NCBI RefSeq assembly: GCF_021545335.1
Contig: NZ_CP089312.1
Span: forward strand, 186,001-250,000
DNA length: 64,000 nucleotides
From: Streptomyces sp. GQFP
GTDB lineage: Bacteria; Actinomycetota; Actinomycetes; Streptomycetales; Streptomycetaceae
Direction of reading: 5' to 3'
In this document: positions 24,911-33,290 of the stretch, piece after piece
Position numbering within the stretch: position 1 is the first letter of the stretch
How the letters are laid out: each line of letters opens with the position of its first letter
The notes under the pieces: model-generated
The model's database searches: none
Told to the model about the DNA's origin: nothing
Seen by the model: only the letters and a program-made list of their open reading frames with translations
Made by a program: the position numbers and the translations under genes

Positions 24911-26090
24911 ATTCCGCCGCCGGGGCCGCTCCCGCCACGGCATCATGCCAGGCGGTGCCCACCGCGATGGCCTGGCGCCACCGGCGGATCGCCTTCGGCG
25001 GCATACCGACGGCCAGTACGCCTACCAGCCGGTCACCCGTGCGGTAGGCGGCCAGGAACCGCCGTTCCGTCAGGTCGCCCTCGACGACCGCGACCTCGTC
25101 GTGGCCGCGCAGATAGCCGTACGCCTGGATCTTCATGTCGTACTGGTCGGACCAGAAGTACGGGACCGGCGCGAAGGGCTTGCGGGCGTCCGGGGCGAGC
25201 AGGTTGCGGGCCGCCGCCATGCCCTGTTCGGCGGCGTGGGTGCGGTGCTCGATCCGCATCCGGGTGCCGAACAGGGGGTTGTACCAGCGGGCCACGTCAC
25301 CGGCCGCGTACACGTACGGTGCCGCCGCGCAGTACTCGTCGCAGACCAGACCGTCGTTCAGGGTCAGTCCGCTGCCGGCCAGCCACTCGGTGTTGGGGCT
25401 GGAGCCGACGGCCACCAACACCTCCTCGGCGTCGAGGAGTTCACCGTCGGCGAGGCGTACCCCGTCCTCGGTCACCTCGCTCACACCGACACCGGTGCGC
25501 AGGTCGACGCCGTGGTCCAGATGGGCCGTGGACAGCACCCGCCCGACCTCCTCGCCGACCGCGTGGGCCAGCGGCACGGGCGCCGGTTCGAGGAGCGTGA
25601 CCTCGGCGCCGAGCCCCCGGGCCACGGCCGCGGCCTCGGCGCCCAGGAAACCGGCGCCCACCACGATCAGACGTCGCCCCGGCGCGAGCCGGTCACGGAG
25701 GGCCAGGGCATCGTCGACGGTGCGCAGGACGTGCGCGCCCTCGCCGGGCAGCCGGCGCGGGCGGACTCCGGTGGCCACGATCAGCCCGTCATAGGGGATC
25801 CGGGCGCCGTCGGCGAGCGTCACGGTGCGGTCGGCCGGTTCGAGGGCGGTCGCGGCGGTGCCAAGACGCAGATCGAGGTCGAGCGCGGCGAGGTCGGACT
25901 GCTCGCGCAGCGCCAGCCGGTCGGGGTGCCACTCCCCCGCGAGGATCTGCTTCGACAGCGGCGGACGGTCGTACGGGGCCTCGGGCTCGTCCCCGACGAG
26001 GGTCAGTGTGCCGTCGTAGCCCTGGCGCCGGAGCGTCTCGGCCGCCGCCAGTCCGGCGGCCGAAGCACCGACGATCAGGATTCGCCTCAC
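24903..26090 (-). CDS. FAD-dependent ferredoxin reductase (P450-type redox partner)
   Basis: A 395-residue flavoprotein of the rhodocoxin/putidaredoxin reductase type. It has an FAD Rossmann motif at the N-terminus (RILIVGASAAGLAAAETL), an NAD(P)H Rossmann motif near residue 145 (LIVVGAGFLGAEAAAVARGL), the FAD motif YVYAAGDVARW near residue 270, and a C-terminal reductase domain (WSDQYDMKIQAYG). It transfers electrons from NAD(P)H to the ferredoxin encoded just upstream, with which it overlaps by GTGA. The start is GTG 26090. Confidence 0.92.
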   Translation of the reverse strand: MRRILIVGASAAGLAAAETLRRQGYDGTLTLVGDEPEAPYDRPPLSKQILAGEWHPDRLALREQSDLAALDLDLRLGTAATALEPADRTVTLADGARIPYDGLIVATGVRPRRLPGEGAHVLRTVDDALALRDRLAPGRRLIVVGAGFLGAEAAAVARGLGAEVTLLEPAPVPLAHAVGEEVGRVLSTAHLDHGVDLRTGVGVSEVTEDGVRLADGELLDAEEVLVAVGSSPNTEWLAGSGLTLNDGLVCDEYCAAAPYVYAAGDVARWYNPLFGTRMRIEHRTHAAEQGMAAARNLLAPDARKPFAPVPYFWSDQYDMKIQAYGYLRGHDEVAVVEGDLTERRFLAAYRTGDRLVGVLAVGMPPKAIRRWRQAIAVGTAWHDAVAGAAPAAEFT

Positions 26091-26290
26091 TGCTCGACCA
26101 GCCGGATGGCCGCCGCCGGGCAGATCGCGACGGCTTCCCGGACGCCGTCGAGGAGACCGTCCTCGGGCGTCTCCTGAAGGACGATGGCGATGCCGTCCTC
26201 GTCGCGCTGGTCGAAGACCTCCGGCGAGGCCATCACGCACTGGCCCGAGGCGACGCACTTGGGCTCGTCCAGTTCCACACGCATGGTCAT
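26087..26290 (-). CDS. [3Fe-4S] ferredoxin (P450-associated)
   Basis: A 67-residue ferredoxin with three cluster cysteines at 12, 18 and 57 (CVASGQC and ICPAAAI). The second position of the usual CxxCxxC is not Cys, so a 3Fe-4S cluster is expected, as in Streptomyces ferredoxins that serve CYP105 enzymes. It starts at ATG 26290 with CAGGAG upstream and is followed by its reductase with a 4-bp overlap. No P450 gene adjoins it; the CYP105-like gene at 28641 is the nearest candidate partner. Confidence 0.93.
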   Translation of the reverse strand: MTMRVELDEPKCVASGQCVMASPEVFDQRDEDGIAIVLQETPEDGLLDGVREAVAICPAAAIRLVEQ

Positions 26291-26347
26291 GTAAGTGCTC
26301 CTGATTGTGTTCGTCGTTGTGTGTACGGGTTGAACGGCCGGCCCCGG

Positions 26348-26539
26348 TCACGGCGTGGAACCGCCGAGCCAGTAGCCGAAACCCCGGCGCGTGTGGATCA
26401 GCGCCGGTCTCTCCTGGTTCACCTTGCGGCGCAGCCGGGAGACGAGTTGTTCGATCGCGTTGCCGCCGCGGTACTCGCCCCAGACGTGCCGGGCGATCTG
26501 CTCCTTCGACAGCACCTTCCCGGAGTTGACCAGCAGATG
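26348..26539 (-). pseudogene. Remnant of an OmpR/PhoB-type winged-helix regulator (C-terminus only)
   Basis: On the minus strand the frame encodes LLVNSGKVLSKEQIARHVWG, then a segment with GGNAIEQLVSRLRRKV and HTRRGFGYWLGG. This is the C-terminal 60 or so residues of an OmpR-type DNA-binding domain. A TAA stop lies in frame shortly upstream and no ATG or GTG start is available. A strong GGAGGAGGG next to an out-of-frame GTG sits at the truncation point. The receiver domain and first helix are gone. It lies between the MarR sites and the ferredoxin gene. Confidence 0.7.
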
Positions 26540-26568
26540 GCACCCTCCTCCCGGGTTCGATATTTAGC

Positions 26569-26585
26569 TTGCTTGACTCAAGTAA
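26569..26585. promoter_or_regulatory. MarR-type operator O2
   Basis: TTGCTTGACTCAAGTAA is the best copy of the 17-bp palindrome (TTGCTTGA-C-TCAAGTAA). It is the nearer of two sites about 280-320 bp upstream of the ferredoxin start. Confidence 0.7.
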
Positions 26586-26596
26586 CTCACACGTGC

Positions 26597-26613
26597 TTGC
26601 CTAACTCAAGTAA
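26597..26613. promoter_or_regulatory. MarR-type operator O3
   Basis: TTGCCTAACTCAAGTAA is the second copy, 28 bp from O2 centre to centre, which is nearly three helical turns and places both dimers on about the same DNA face. Confidence 0.65.
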
Positions 26614-26733
26614 AAGCGAATCACCGAAGCCCGCGAAGCGAAAGAACCCGCAGGCACCGAGACCGGGGCCGCCTTGAGCGGAGGAGGCCCCGCCGCGCCG
26701 CACCCGTGGGGACGGGGAACGGCGCAGTCCTCG

Positions 26734-26772
26734 GACCCGGCGCCGGACAACTCCCCCGTCCGGCGCCGGGTC
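26734..26772. terminator. Very strong hairpin upstream of the SGNH pseudogene
   Basis: GACCCGGCGCCGGAC (26734-26748) and GTCCGGCGCCGGGTC (26758-26772) form a perfect 15-bp stem with a 9-base loop. Outer pairing continues with one mismatch to about 22 bp. It may insulate the ferredoxin operon promoter from the genes to the right. Confidence 0.6.
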
Positions 26773-26807
26773 CCAGGACACCAGCAGACGGAAGGCGGGA
26801 CTCCCCG

Positions 26808-27460
26808 ATGAGGACCTTCGTACGAGCCGGGCTGGCCGGTGCGCTCGCGTGCGGCGCGCTGGTCACCGTGCTCACCGTCGGACGAGGCGGCGACGCCCCG
26901 GCTCCCCCGCAGGGCCCGTACGTCGCGCTGGGCGACTCCTACACCTCCGGCCCCAGGATTCCCACCCAGACCGGGAAGCCCGCCGGCTGCGACCGTTCCG
27001 ACGGCAACTACCCCTCCCTGTACGTCTCCGACGGCGCCGATGAGGTGACGGCGCGGATCGACGCGGCGGGCGAGCGGCTGGCCGGCGCGCTCTCCGAGGT
27101 CAGGCGCCGGGCGCCACGGGCCGAGGTGTACGTCGTCGGCTATCCGGCTATCCGGCGATCCTGCCGTCCGGCGGGAACCGCTGCGCCGACGACATGACCC
27201 TCGCCCCCGATGACATGCGGTTCCTCGACGCCAAGGAACGGCAGCTCAACAGCGTGCTGCGCGAGCGGGCCGAGGCCGCCGGGGCGGTGTACCTCGACAC
27301 CTACGGGCCTTCCGTCGGCCGTGACGCCTGTGCGGCTCGGGACACCCGCTGGATCGAACCCCTGATGCCGGCGGCGGACGCGGCCCCGGTGCACCCCAAC
27401 GAGCGCGGTGAGCGCGGTATGGCCGATGCCGTCGTACGCGCCCTCAGGTCTTCGGGGTGA
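26808..27460 (+). pseudogene. SGNH-family lipase/hydrolase, broken by an internal deletion and a frameshift
   Basis: The N-terminus is intact: ATG 26808, a signal-like hydrophobic segment, then VALGDSYTSGP with the nucleophile Ser (block I). The next expected blocks, including the GxND oxyanion block and the Cys-rich middle, are missing: DGNYPSLYVSDGADEVTARI joins the early part directly to the late part. A tandem 8-bp duplication (GGCTATCC twice, about 27138-27153) then shifts the frame, ending it at 27197. The C-terminal part with the catalytic Asp/His block (APVHPNERGERGM) continues in another frame from 27194 to 27460. The product cannot be functional. Confidence 0.8.
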
Positions 27461-27537
27461 GCGCACCCGACCCCCGGATCTCCCCCCCACACACACACAA
27501 GAACAGCAATTCCCTTACTCAGAAGGCGAGTTACCCC

Positions 27538-28575
27538 ATGGCCACCATGAAGTCCGTCAAGACCGGCGCCCAGGGCAAGATCGAGGTCGTCGAGGTCGAG
27601 CGTCCGGTCCCCGGGCCCAAGGACGTCCTCATGCGCATCCGCGCCTGCGGTATCTGCGGCACCGACACGTTCTTCGTCCACATCGGCGGCAGCCCGTTCG
27701 GTCCGGACGGTTCGATGGTCTCCATCCCACTGGGCCACGAGCCTGCCGGTGAGGTGGTGGAGGTCGGTGCCGAGGTCGAGGGCCTCAAGGCGGGTGACCG
27801 GGTGGTCGTCAATCCGCAGGGTGTGTCGTCGGGCATCATCGGCTGTGGTGGCGCGCACGGCGCGATGAGCGAGTACCTGCTCCTCGACGACTGCGAGGTC
27901 GGCAAGACGGTCACCGTCTTCCCCGACACCGTCCTCTTCGACATCGCTTCCCTGAACGAACCGATGGCCGTCGCCCGGCACTGCGTGAACCGGTCCGAGG
28001 CCACCCCCGACGACACGGTCGTCGTCTTCGGCGCCGGACCCATCGGACTGGGCGCCACCATCTGGCTCAAGCTGCGCGGCGTCAAGCACGTCGTCGTCGC
28101 CGACGTCCTCCCCGAACGCCTGGAGACCGCCCTCGCCGTCGGCGCCGACGGCGTCATCAACTCCAAGACCGAGAACGTGACGGAACGGCTGACGGAACTG
28201 CACGGCCAGGCCACCAACGCCCTCGGCCAGCCCCGCCCCGGCACCGACATCTACATCGACGCCGCCGGAGCCCCCGCCGTCTTCCAGACCGTCGTCGACA
28301 ACGCCAAATGGAAGGCCAAGCTCGTCATGGTCGCCGTACAGAAGAAGGGATCCGACATCGACCTCGGCGGCATGCTCCGCAGCGAACTCACCCTCATCGC
28401 CTCCCAGGGCTACCCCACCGAGATCTTCGAAGTGACCCCCGAGATCGTCGAGCACCACGGACGCTTCGCCAAGCTCATCAGCCACCGCATCCCGTTCAAC
28501 GAGGTCGACACCGCCTTCACCCTCGCCCTCACCCCCGGAGCCGCCGAAAAGGTCGTCGTCACCTTCGACGAGTAA
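27538..28575 (+). CDS. Zinc-dependent alcohol dehydrogenase (MDR superfamily)
   Basis: A 345-residue medium-chain dehydrogenase. Catalytic zinc ligands are seen in CGICGTDTFF (Cys) and PLGHEPAGEVVEVG (His-Glu); the usual four-cysteine structural-zinc loop is absent. The cofactor site is VVVFGAGPIGLGATIWLKLR, followed by VVVADVLPERLE (Asp after the second strand, suggesting NAD). Homologues include sorbitol/threonine-dehydrogenase-like enzymes; the substrate is unknown. The start is taken at MATMKSV (ATG 27538). It converges on the P450 gene across a bidirectional terminator. Confidence 0.9.
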   Translation: MATMKSVKTGAQGKIEVVEVERPVPGPKDVLMRIRACGICGTDTFFVHIGGSPFGPDGSMVSIPLGHEPAGEVVEVGAEVEGLKAGDRVVVNPQGVSSGIIGCGGAHGAMSEYLLLDDCEVGKTVTVFPDTVLFDIASLNEPMAVARHCVNRSEATPDDTVVVFGAGPIGLGATIWLKLRGVKHVVVADVLPERLETALAVGADGVINSKTENVTERLTELHGQATNALGQPRPGTDIYIDAAGAPAVFQTVVDNAKWKAKLVMVAVQKKGSDIDLGGMLRSELTLIASQGYPTEIFEVTPEIVEHHGRFAKLISHRIPFNEVDTAFTLALTPGAAEKVVVTFDE

Positions 28576-28585
28576 GGCATGAAGT

Positions 28586-28627
28586 ACGGCGGGGCCCGAG
28601 GAGACACGGCTCCCCGGGCCCCGCCGT
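28586..28627. terminator. Bidirectional terminator between alcohol dehydrogenase and P450 genes
   Basis: ACGGCGGGGCCCG (28586-28598) and CGGGCCCCGCCGT (28615-28627) form a perfect 13-bp stem between two convergent genes, 11 bp after one stop and 14 bp after the other. Confidence 0.75.
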
Positions 28628-28640
28628 CACGTACGGGGTG

Positions 28641-29867
28641 TCACCACTCGACCGGGAGTTCGTGGACCCCGTACACCGAGCCGTCGTGCTTGAAGGTGAT
28701 GTTCTCCAGGTCTGTGGCCAGGCGCAGGGTGGGGATGCGGCGGTACAGCGTGCCGTAGACGACCTCCAGTTCCAGCCTCGCCAGGGGCTGGCCCAGGCAC
28801 TGGTGCACCCCGAAGCCGAAGGCGATGTGCCGGCGGGCGTCGCGGGTGAGGTCCAGGCGGTCGGGGTCGGGGAAGGTGTCGGCGTCCCGGTTGGCGATGT
28901 CGTTCGGCACGATGATGCCCTCGCCGGCCCGGATGACCTCCCCCGCGAACTCGATGTCCTCCAGGACCGCCCGACGCCGTCCGTTGTGGGTGATGTTGAG
29001 GTACCGCAGCAGTTCCTCCACCGCCGAAGCGATCAGCTTCGGGTCGTCCGAGTCGCGCAGCAGGGCCAGTTGGCCGGGGTTCTGGAGCAGGGCGAGGGTG
29101 CCGAGGGCGATCATGTTGGCGGTCGTCTCATGGCCGGCGATCAGCAGCAGGACGCCCATCTGGGCCGCCTCGTTGCGGCTCAGCTCCCCCGCCTCGATAC
29201 GCCCGACCAGGCCGGAGAGGAGGTCGTGACCCGGGGCGGCGATCTTCGCGCCCATCAGGTCGTCGAGGTAGTCGAGCAGATTGGTGCTGGCGGTCAGCCG
29301 CTCCTCGGGATCGATATCCCGCTTGATCAGGTTCTTGCTGTTGTCCTGGAAGAAGTCGTGGTCCGCGTACGGCACTCCGAGCAGGTCGCAGATCACCAGG
29401 GAGGGCAGCGGCAGGGCGAACGCCTCGACCAGGTCGACCGGTCGGGGACCGGCCAGCAGGCCGTCGATCAGGTCGTCCGTGAGTTTCTGGATGCCCGGTC
29501 GCATCGCCCGGGTGCGTTTCACGGTGAACGCCGCTGTCACCATCCGGCGCAGCCGGGCGTGTTCCGGGTCGTCCTTGAGGATGAAGCTGACGTTCGTCTC
29601 GCCGGTCACGGCGTTGGCCGGCGGGTAGCCGGGGGTCGCGGGGTCGGAGCTGACCCGGGGGTCACCCAGCAGGGTCCGCTGGTCCTCGTAGCGGGTCACC
29701 AGCCAGGGCGTACTGCCGTTCCACAGCCGGACCCTGCGCAGCCGGGCGTCCTGCTGGAGGTCCTTGAGGACGGGTGGGGGGTCGAAGGGGCAGCGGGCCG
29801 CCCGGGACATGGGGAACTCCGGGACCTCGGCCGGGTGTGCGGTGGGGGGATGGGCTGTGCTCGTCAT
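28641..29867 (-). CDS. Cytochrome P450, CYP105-like
   Basis: A 408-residue soluble P450. Visible landmarks are the I-helix oxygen-binding motif AGHETT (residues 244-249), E285-x-x-R288 of helix K, and the heme loop FGFGVHQCLGQPLAR with Cys357 as the heme ligand. The N-terminal CPFDPPP and LWNGSTPWLVTRYED resemble the CYP105 family, which oxidises diverse xenobiotics and macrolides using a [3Fe-4S] ferredoxin. No ferredoxin follows it directly. It is preceded on the same strand by a TetR gene (89-bp gap), so the two may be cotranscribed from the region at 30608-30766. Confidence 0.93.
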   Translation of the reverse strand: MTSTAHPPTAHPAEVPEFPMSRAARCPFDPPPVLKDLQQDARLRRVRLWNGSTPWLVTRYEDQRTLLGDPRVSSDPATPGYPPANAVTGETNVSFILKDDPEHARLRRMVTAAFTVKRTRAMRPGIQKLTDDLIDGLLAGPRPVDLVEAFALPLPSLVICDLLGVPYADHDFFQDNSKNLIKRDIDPEERLTASTNLLDYLDDLMGAKIAAPGHDLLSGLVGRIEAGELSRNEAAQMGVLLLIAGHETTANMIALGTLALLQNPGQLALLRDSDDPKLIASAVEELLRYLNITHNGRRRAVLEDIEFAGEVIRAGEGIIVPNDIANRDADTFPDPDRLDLTRDARRHIAFGFGVHQCLGQPLARLELEVVYGTLYRRIPTLRLATDLENITFKHDGSVYGVHELPVEW

Positions 29868-29956
29868 GACGTACTCCGGTACTCCGTGAGTGAGGGGGGA
29901 ACGGTGCCTCGTACGTGGTTTCCTCCTGCTTCCCTTCGGTGCTGCTCGCGGTGCTC

Positions 29957-30607
29957 TCATCCGGTGTGGGTGACAGGTGCCAGCCAGAGGCCGACGACCG
30001 CGTCCACCAGACCGGTGGCCGTGTCGTGCCAGTTGGCGCGGGGGGTGGTGCTGCGGTCGGCCAGGGCGCGTTCGCGCTCGGCGCACATGTTCAGGACCAG
30101 GTGGCGGGCCATGTCGCCCCGTTCGGCCCGGACGTCGGCCGGGAGGTGGGGCAGACAGCGGTTCAGGCCGTCGATGATCTCCCGCAGCCTCGGGGAGGCG
30201 AGGGCCTCCTCGGTCATGATCTCGTAGAGGGCGGGGTCGGCCATGACCTGGACACAGAACCGCGCGTACCAGGTGGGGTTGCCCAGGGCCGCGAGGTGCT
30301 CGGGGATCGGCCGGACCAGACAGTCCACCCAGTCCCGCAGGTCGGCGTCGGCCCGCAGACCGGCCAGGAGCCGCAGGCGCACCTCCTCGAGCTCCTGGGC
30401 GTGCTTGCGGACGATGGCCCGTACGAGGTCGGCCTTGGTGCCGAAGTGGTAGCCGACCGCCGCGTTGTTGCCCTGTCCGGCCGCCTCGCTGACCCGGCGG
30501 TTGGACACGGCGTACACACCGCGTTCGGCGAAGAGCCGCTCCGCCGCGGTGAGGATCAGCTCGCGGGTCGCGCCGACCGGCTCTTCCCGCACCGTTCTGG
30601 CCAGCAT
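29957..30607 (-). CDS. TetR-family regulator upstream of the P450
   Basis: A 216-residue TetR protein: the DNA-binding part is ILTAAERLFAERGVYAVSNR followed by RVSEAAGQGNNAAVGYHFGTK. The C-terminal domain is of the large ligand-binding type. It is divergent from a frameshifted exporter gene over 159 bp that holds TAAGTCA-N6-TGACTTA, and it is followed by the P450 gene. It probably controls P450 and export in response to a small toxic molecule. The start at ATG 30607 is where the conserved region begins; the ribosome site is weak. Confidence 0.9.
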   Translation of the reverse strand: MLARTVREEPVGATRELILTAAERLFAERGVYAVSNRRVSEAAGQGNNAAVGYHFGTKADLVRAIVRKHAQELEEVRLRLLAGLRADADLRDWVDCLVRPIPEHLAALGNPTWYARFCVQVMADPALYEIMTEEALASPRLREIIDGLNRCLPHLPADVRAERGDMARHLVLNMCAERERALADRSTTPRANWHDTATGLVDAVVGLWLAPVTHTG

Positions 30608-30707
30608 GGTCCACCGCCTCACTGGGACTTCGCGCGGCCCGCGACGAGCGGTCCCTCCGGTCGCCGGGCGTTTCCTCAACCCCGCACGATCAGGCAACTC
30701 CTGTGGC

Positions 30708-30739
30708 TGGCCTAAGTCAAGCAACTGACTTAACTTGAC
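30708..30739. promoter_or_regulatory. Operator region between TetR and exporter genes
   Basis: Two overlapping signals are present. TAAGTCA (30713-30719) and TGACTTA (30726-30732) form a perfect inverted repeat with a 6-bp spacer, a good TetR site. TGGCCTAAGTCAAGCAA (30708-30724) matches the MarR palindrome in its right half, and GTCAAG/CTTGAC arms (30716-30721, 30734-30739) mirror it. Cross-control by the MarR protein is possible. Confidence 0.55.
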
Positions 30740-30766
30740 GGAAACCGTTCGCCCGGAGGCGACGAC

Positions 30767-32286
30767 ATGTCCGAAGCACCTGCCCGACCTGCGGATTCGG
30801 CCGGACCGTCCGAATCGGGGGTGCCCGGCCCGCTGCGGGCGGACGCCGTCGTGGCGGTCCTGGCCTTCGCGGGGATCGTCGTGGCGCTGATGCAGACGCT
30901 GGTGATCCCGCTGCTGGCCGAGCTGCCGAAGCTGCTCGACGCCTCGCCCTCGGACGCCACCTGGGCGATCACCGCGACCCTCCTGGCGGGGTCCGTCGCG
31001 ACGCCGGTCGTCGGGCGGCTCGGCGACATGTACGGCAAGCGCCGGATGCTGCTGGCGAGCCTGGCCCTGCTGGTGGCCGGCTCGGTGGTCTGCGCCCTCA
31101 GCGACAGCCTGGCCCCGATGCTGGTCGGGCGGACCCTGCAGGGGATGTCGTCCGGGGTGATCGCGCTGGGGATCAGCATCATGCGCGACGAGCTGCCGAG
31201 CGAGCGGCTCTCGGGCGCCACCGCGCTGATGAGCGCCTCGCTCGGGGTCGGCGGCGCCCTCGGTCTGCCGGCCGCCGCGTTCCTGGCCGATCACGCGGAC
31301 TGGCATGTCCTGTTCTGGGCCTCCGCCGGGACGGGCGTCGTGGCCACCGCGCTCGTCGTACGGATCGTGCCGGAGTCGCCGGTGCGCACGGGCGGGCGCT
31401 TCGACGTGGTGGGCGCGGCCGGGCTGTCGACGGCGCTGGTGTGTCTGCTGCTGGCGATCTCCAAGGGCGCCGGCTGGGGCTGGGGCAGCGCCCGGACCCT
31501 GGGTCTGCTGCTCGCGGCGGTCGCGGTGCTGCTGGCCTGGGGCCGCTGGGAGCTGCGCGCCGGGCAGCCGCTGGTGGACCTGCGCACCACCGCCGCCAGG
31601 TGCTGTTCACCAACCTCGCGTCGCTGGTGTTCGGCTTCTCGATGTTCGCGATGGTGCTGGTCTTTCCGCAGATCCTGCAGTTGCCCGAGGCGACCGGATA
31701 CGGTCTGGGCCGGACGATGCTGACCGTCGGCCTGGTCCTGGCCCCGCAGGGCCTGGTGATGATGGCGACGGCCCCGCTCTCGGCCCGTCTGTCGAGGACC
31801 AAGGGCCCCAAGGTGACCCTGATGACGGGCGCCCTCGTGGTGGCCGCCGGTTACGGCCTGAGCCTCTTCCTCATGACCACCGTCTGGCAGCTCGTCCTGG
31901 TCTCCTGTGTGATCGGGGCGGGCGTCGGACTCTCGTACGGCGCGATGCCCGCGCTCGTCATGGGGGCGGTCCCGGTCTCGGCGACGGCCGCCGCGAACAG
32001 CCTGAACACGCTGATGCGGTCCATCGGTACGGCGGTGTCGAGCGCGGTGGCAGGCGTCGTACTGGCCCGGATGACCACCTCGTTCGGCGGAGTGCCGCTG
32101 CCCGCCGAGAACGGGTTCCGGGTGGTGATGGGCATCGGTGCCGGGGCCGCGGTGCTGGCCTTCGGCTTCGCGTCCTTCCTGCCCCGCGGACAGGCCGGCG
32201 CACCGGCTGTGGAGCTGGCCGAGGGGCGGTTGGTGGCTTCCGCGCCGGGTACGAACTCCCGCGACCAAGCGACCGGTTCGGAGTAG
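30767..32286 (+). pseudogene. MFS drug exporter with a frameshift near base 31600
   Basis: The start ATG 30767 has GGAGG upstream. The first frame encodes about 275 correct residues with membrane helices and the motif RLGDMYGKRRMLLASL, up to QPLVDLRTTAA, then turns into Arg/Cys-rich nonsense and stops at 31723. The correct continuation (QVLFTNLASLVFGFSMFAMV to the C-terminus at 32286) is in another frame. Loss of one base in the GCCGCC stretch around 31597-31606 would explain this. The total would be about 506 residues, a DHA2-type exporter. A sequencing error is an alternative. Confidence 0.8.
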
Positions 32287-32317
32287 GAGGGGGCTCCGGA
32301 GGGTCTATCGTGTCGGC

Positions 32318-33253
32318 ATGTCCGTCCCTGAACTGATCCGTATCGTCTCCCGCGACTCGCCCATGGCCCTGGCCCAGGTGGAGCGGGTACGTGCAGAGCT
32401 GGCCGTCGTCCACCCGCACACCCGCACCGAGGTCGTCCCCGTGAAGACGACCGGCGACAAGTGGATGGGCGATCTGTCCAAGGTCGAGGGCAAGGGGGCG
32501 TTCACCAAGGAGGTCGACGCCGCGCTGCTGGCCGGTGAGGCCGATCTCGCGGTGCACTGCGTCAAGGACGTGCCCGCCGACCGGCCGCTCCCGAAGGGGA
32601 CGATGTTCGCCGCGTTCCTCAAGCGGGACGACATCCGCGACGCCCTGATCCACCCGGGCGGTCTGACCCTGGACGAGCTGCCGGACGGCACCCGGATCGG
32701 TACGTCCTCGGTGCGCCGGATCGCCCAGCTGGCCGCCTCGCACCCGCACCTGGAGTGCGTGCCGTTCCGTGGCAACGCCAACCGGCGGCTGGAGAAGCTC
32801 GCGGCCGGTGAGGCGGACGCGCTGCTCCTCGCGGTGTCCGGCCTTGAGCGCATCGGCCGGATGGACGTGGTCAGCGAGGTCCTCTCCCCCGAGACGATGA
32901 TGCCGCCGATCGGCGCGGGCATCCTCGCCCTCCAGTGCCGTGAGGGCGACCACGAGCTGATCGACGCGGTCAGCGGCCTCGGCGACCCGGACACGCATCG
33001 GGAGGCGACGGCCGAGCGGATGTTCCTGCACGTTCTCCAGGGGCACTGCAACAGCCCGATCGCCGGGTACGCGAAGGTGTCCCGCAACGGCGAACTCTCC
33101 CTGCGCGCCTGCGTGTTCACCCCCGACGGCAAGGTCCAGCTGAACGCCCACGAGTGGGCGGGCCGGCTCGATCCGGCCACGCTCGGCACGTCCGTGGCGG
33201 TGGCGCTGCTGCGGCAGGGCGCGCGCGAGCTGATCGACAACATCGCGCACTGA
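32318..33253 (+). CDS. hemC: Hydroxymethylbilane synthase (porphobilinogen deaminase) paralogue
   Basis: A 311-residue enzyme that condenses four porphobilinogens to hydroxymethylbilane in heme and corrin synthesis. Hallmarks are [10 protein letters not shown] near the N-terminus, [53 protein letters not shown] and Cys244 in [12 protein letters not shown], the attachment site of the dipyrromethane cofactor. Several blocks differ from the usual HemC (for example [12 protein letters not shown]), and no hemA, hemD or hemB adjoins it, so this is probably a second copy. The start is ATG 32318, 32 bp after the exporter remnant. Confidence 0.88.
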   Translation: MSVPELIRIVSRDSPMALAQVERVRAELAVVHPHTRTEVVPVKTTGDKWMGDLSKVEGKGAFTKEVDAALLAGEADLAVHCVKDVPADRPLPKGTMFAAFLKRDDIRDALIHPGGLTLDELPDGTRIGTSSVRRIAQLAASHPHLECVPFRGNANRRLEKLAAGEADALLLAVSGLERIGRMDVVSEVLSPETMMPPIGAGILALQCREGDHELIDAVSGLGDPDTHREATAERMFLHVLQGHCNSPIAGYAKVSRNGELSLRACVFTPDGKVQLNAHEWAGRLDPATLGTSVAVALLRQGARELIDNIAH

Positions 33254-33290
33254 GGAATGACACGCTGAGGAACAGGAAGCGGGAATCGAT

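Noticed and set aside
23958-26177. A very long plus-strand open frame of 739 codons
   Set aside because: Apart from its first 110 residues it is antisense to the MarR, reductase and ferredoxin genes, with composition typical of GC-rich shadows.
24903-26543. Longer version of the reductase starting at 26543
   Set aside because: The added N-terminal part reads the OmpR remnant and ferredoxin in the wrong frame; the GTG at 26090 overlapping the ferredoxin stop is the natural start.
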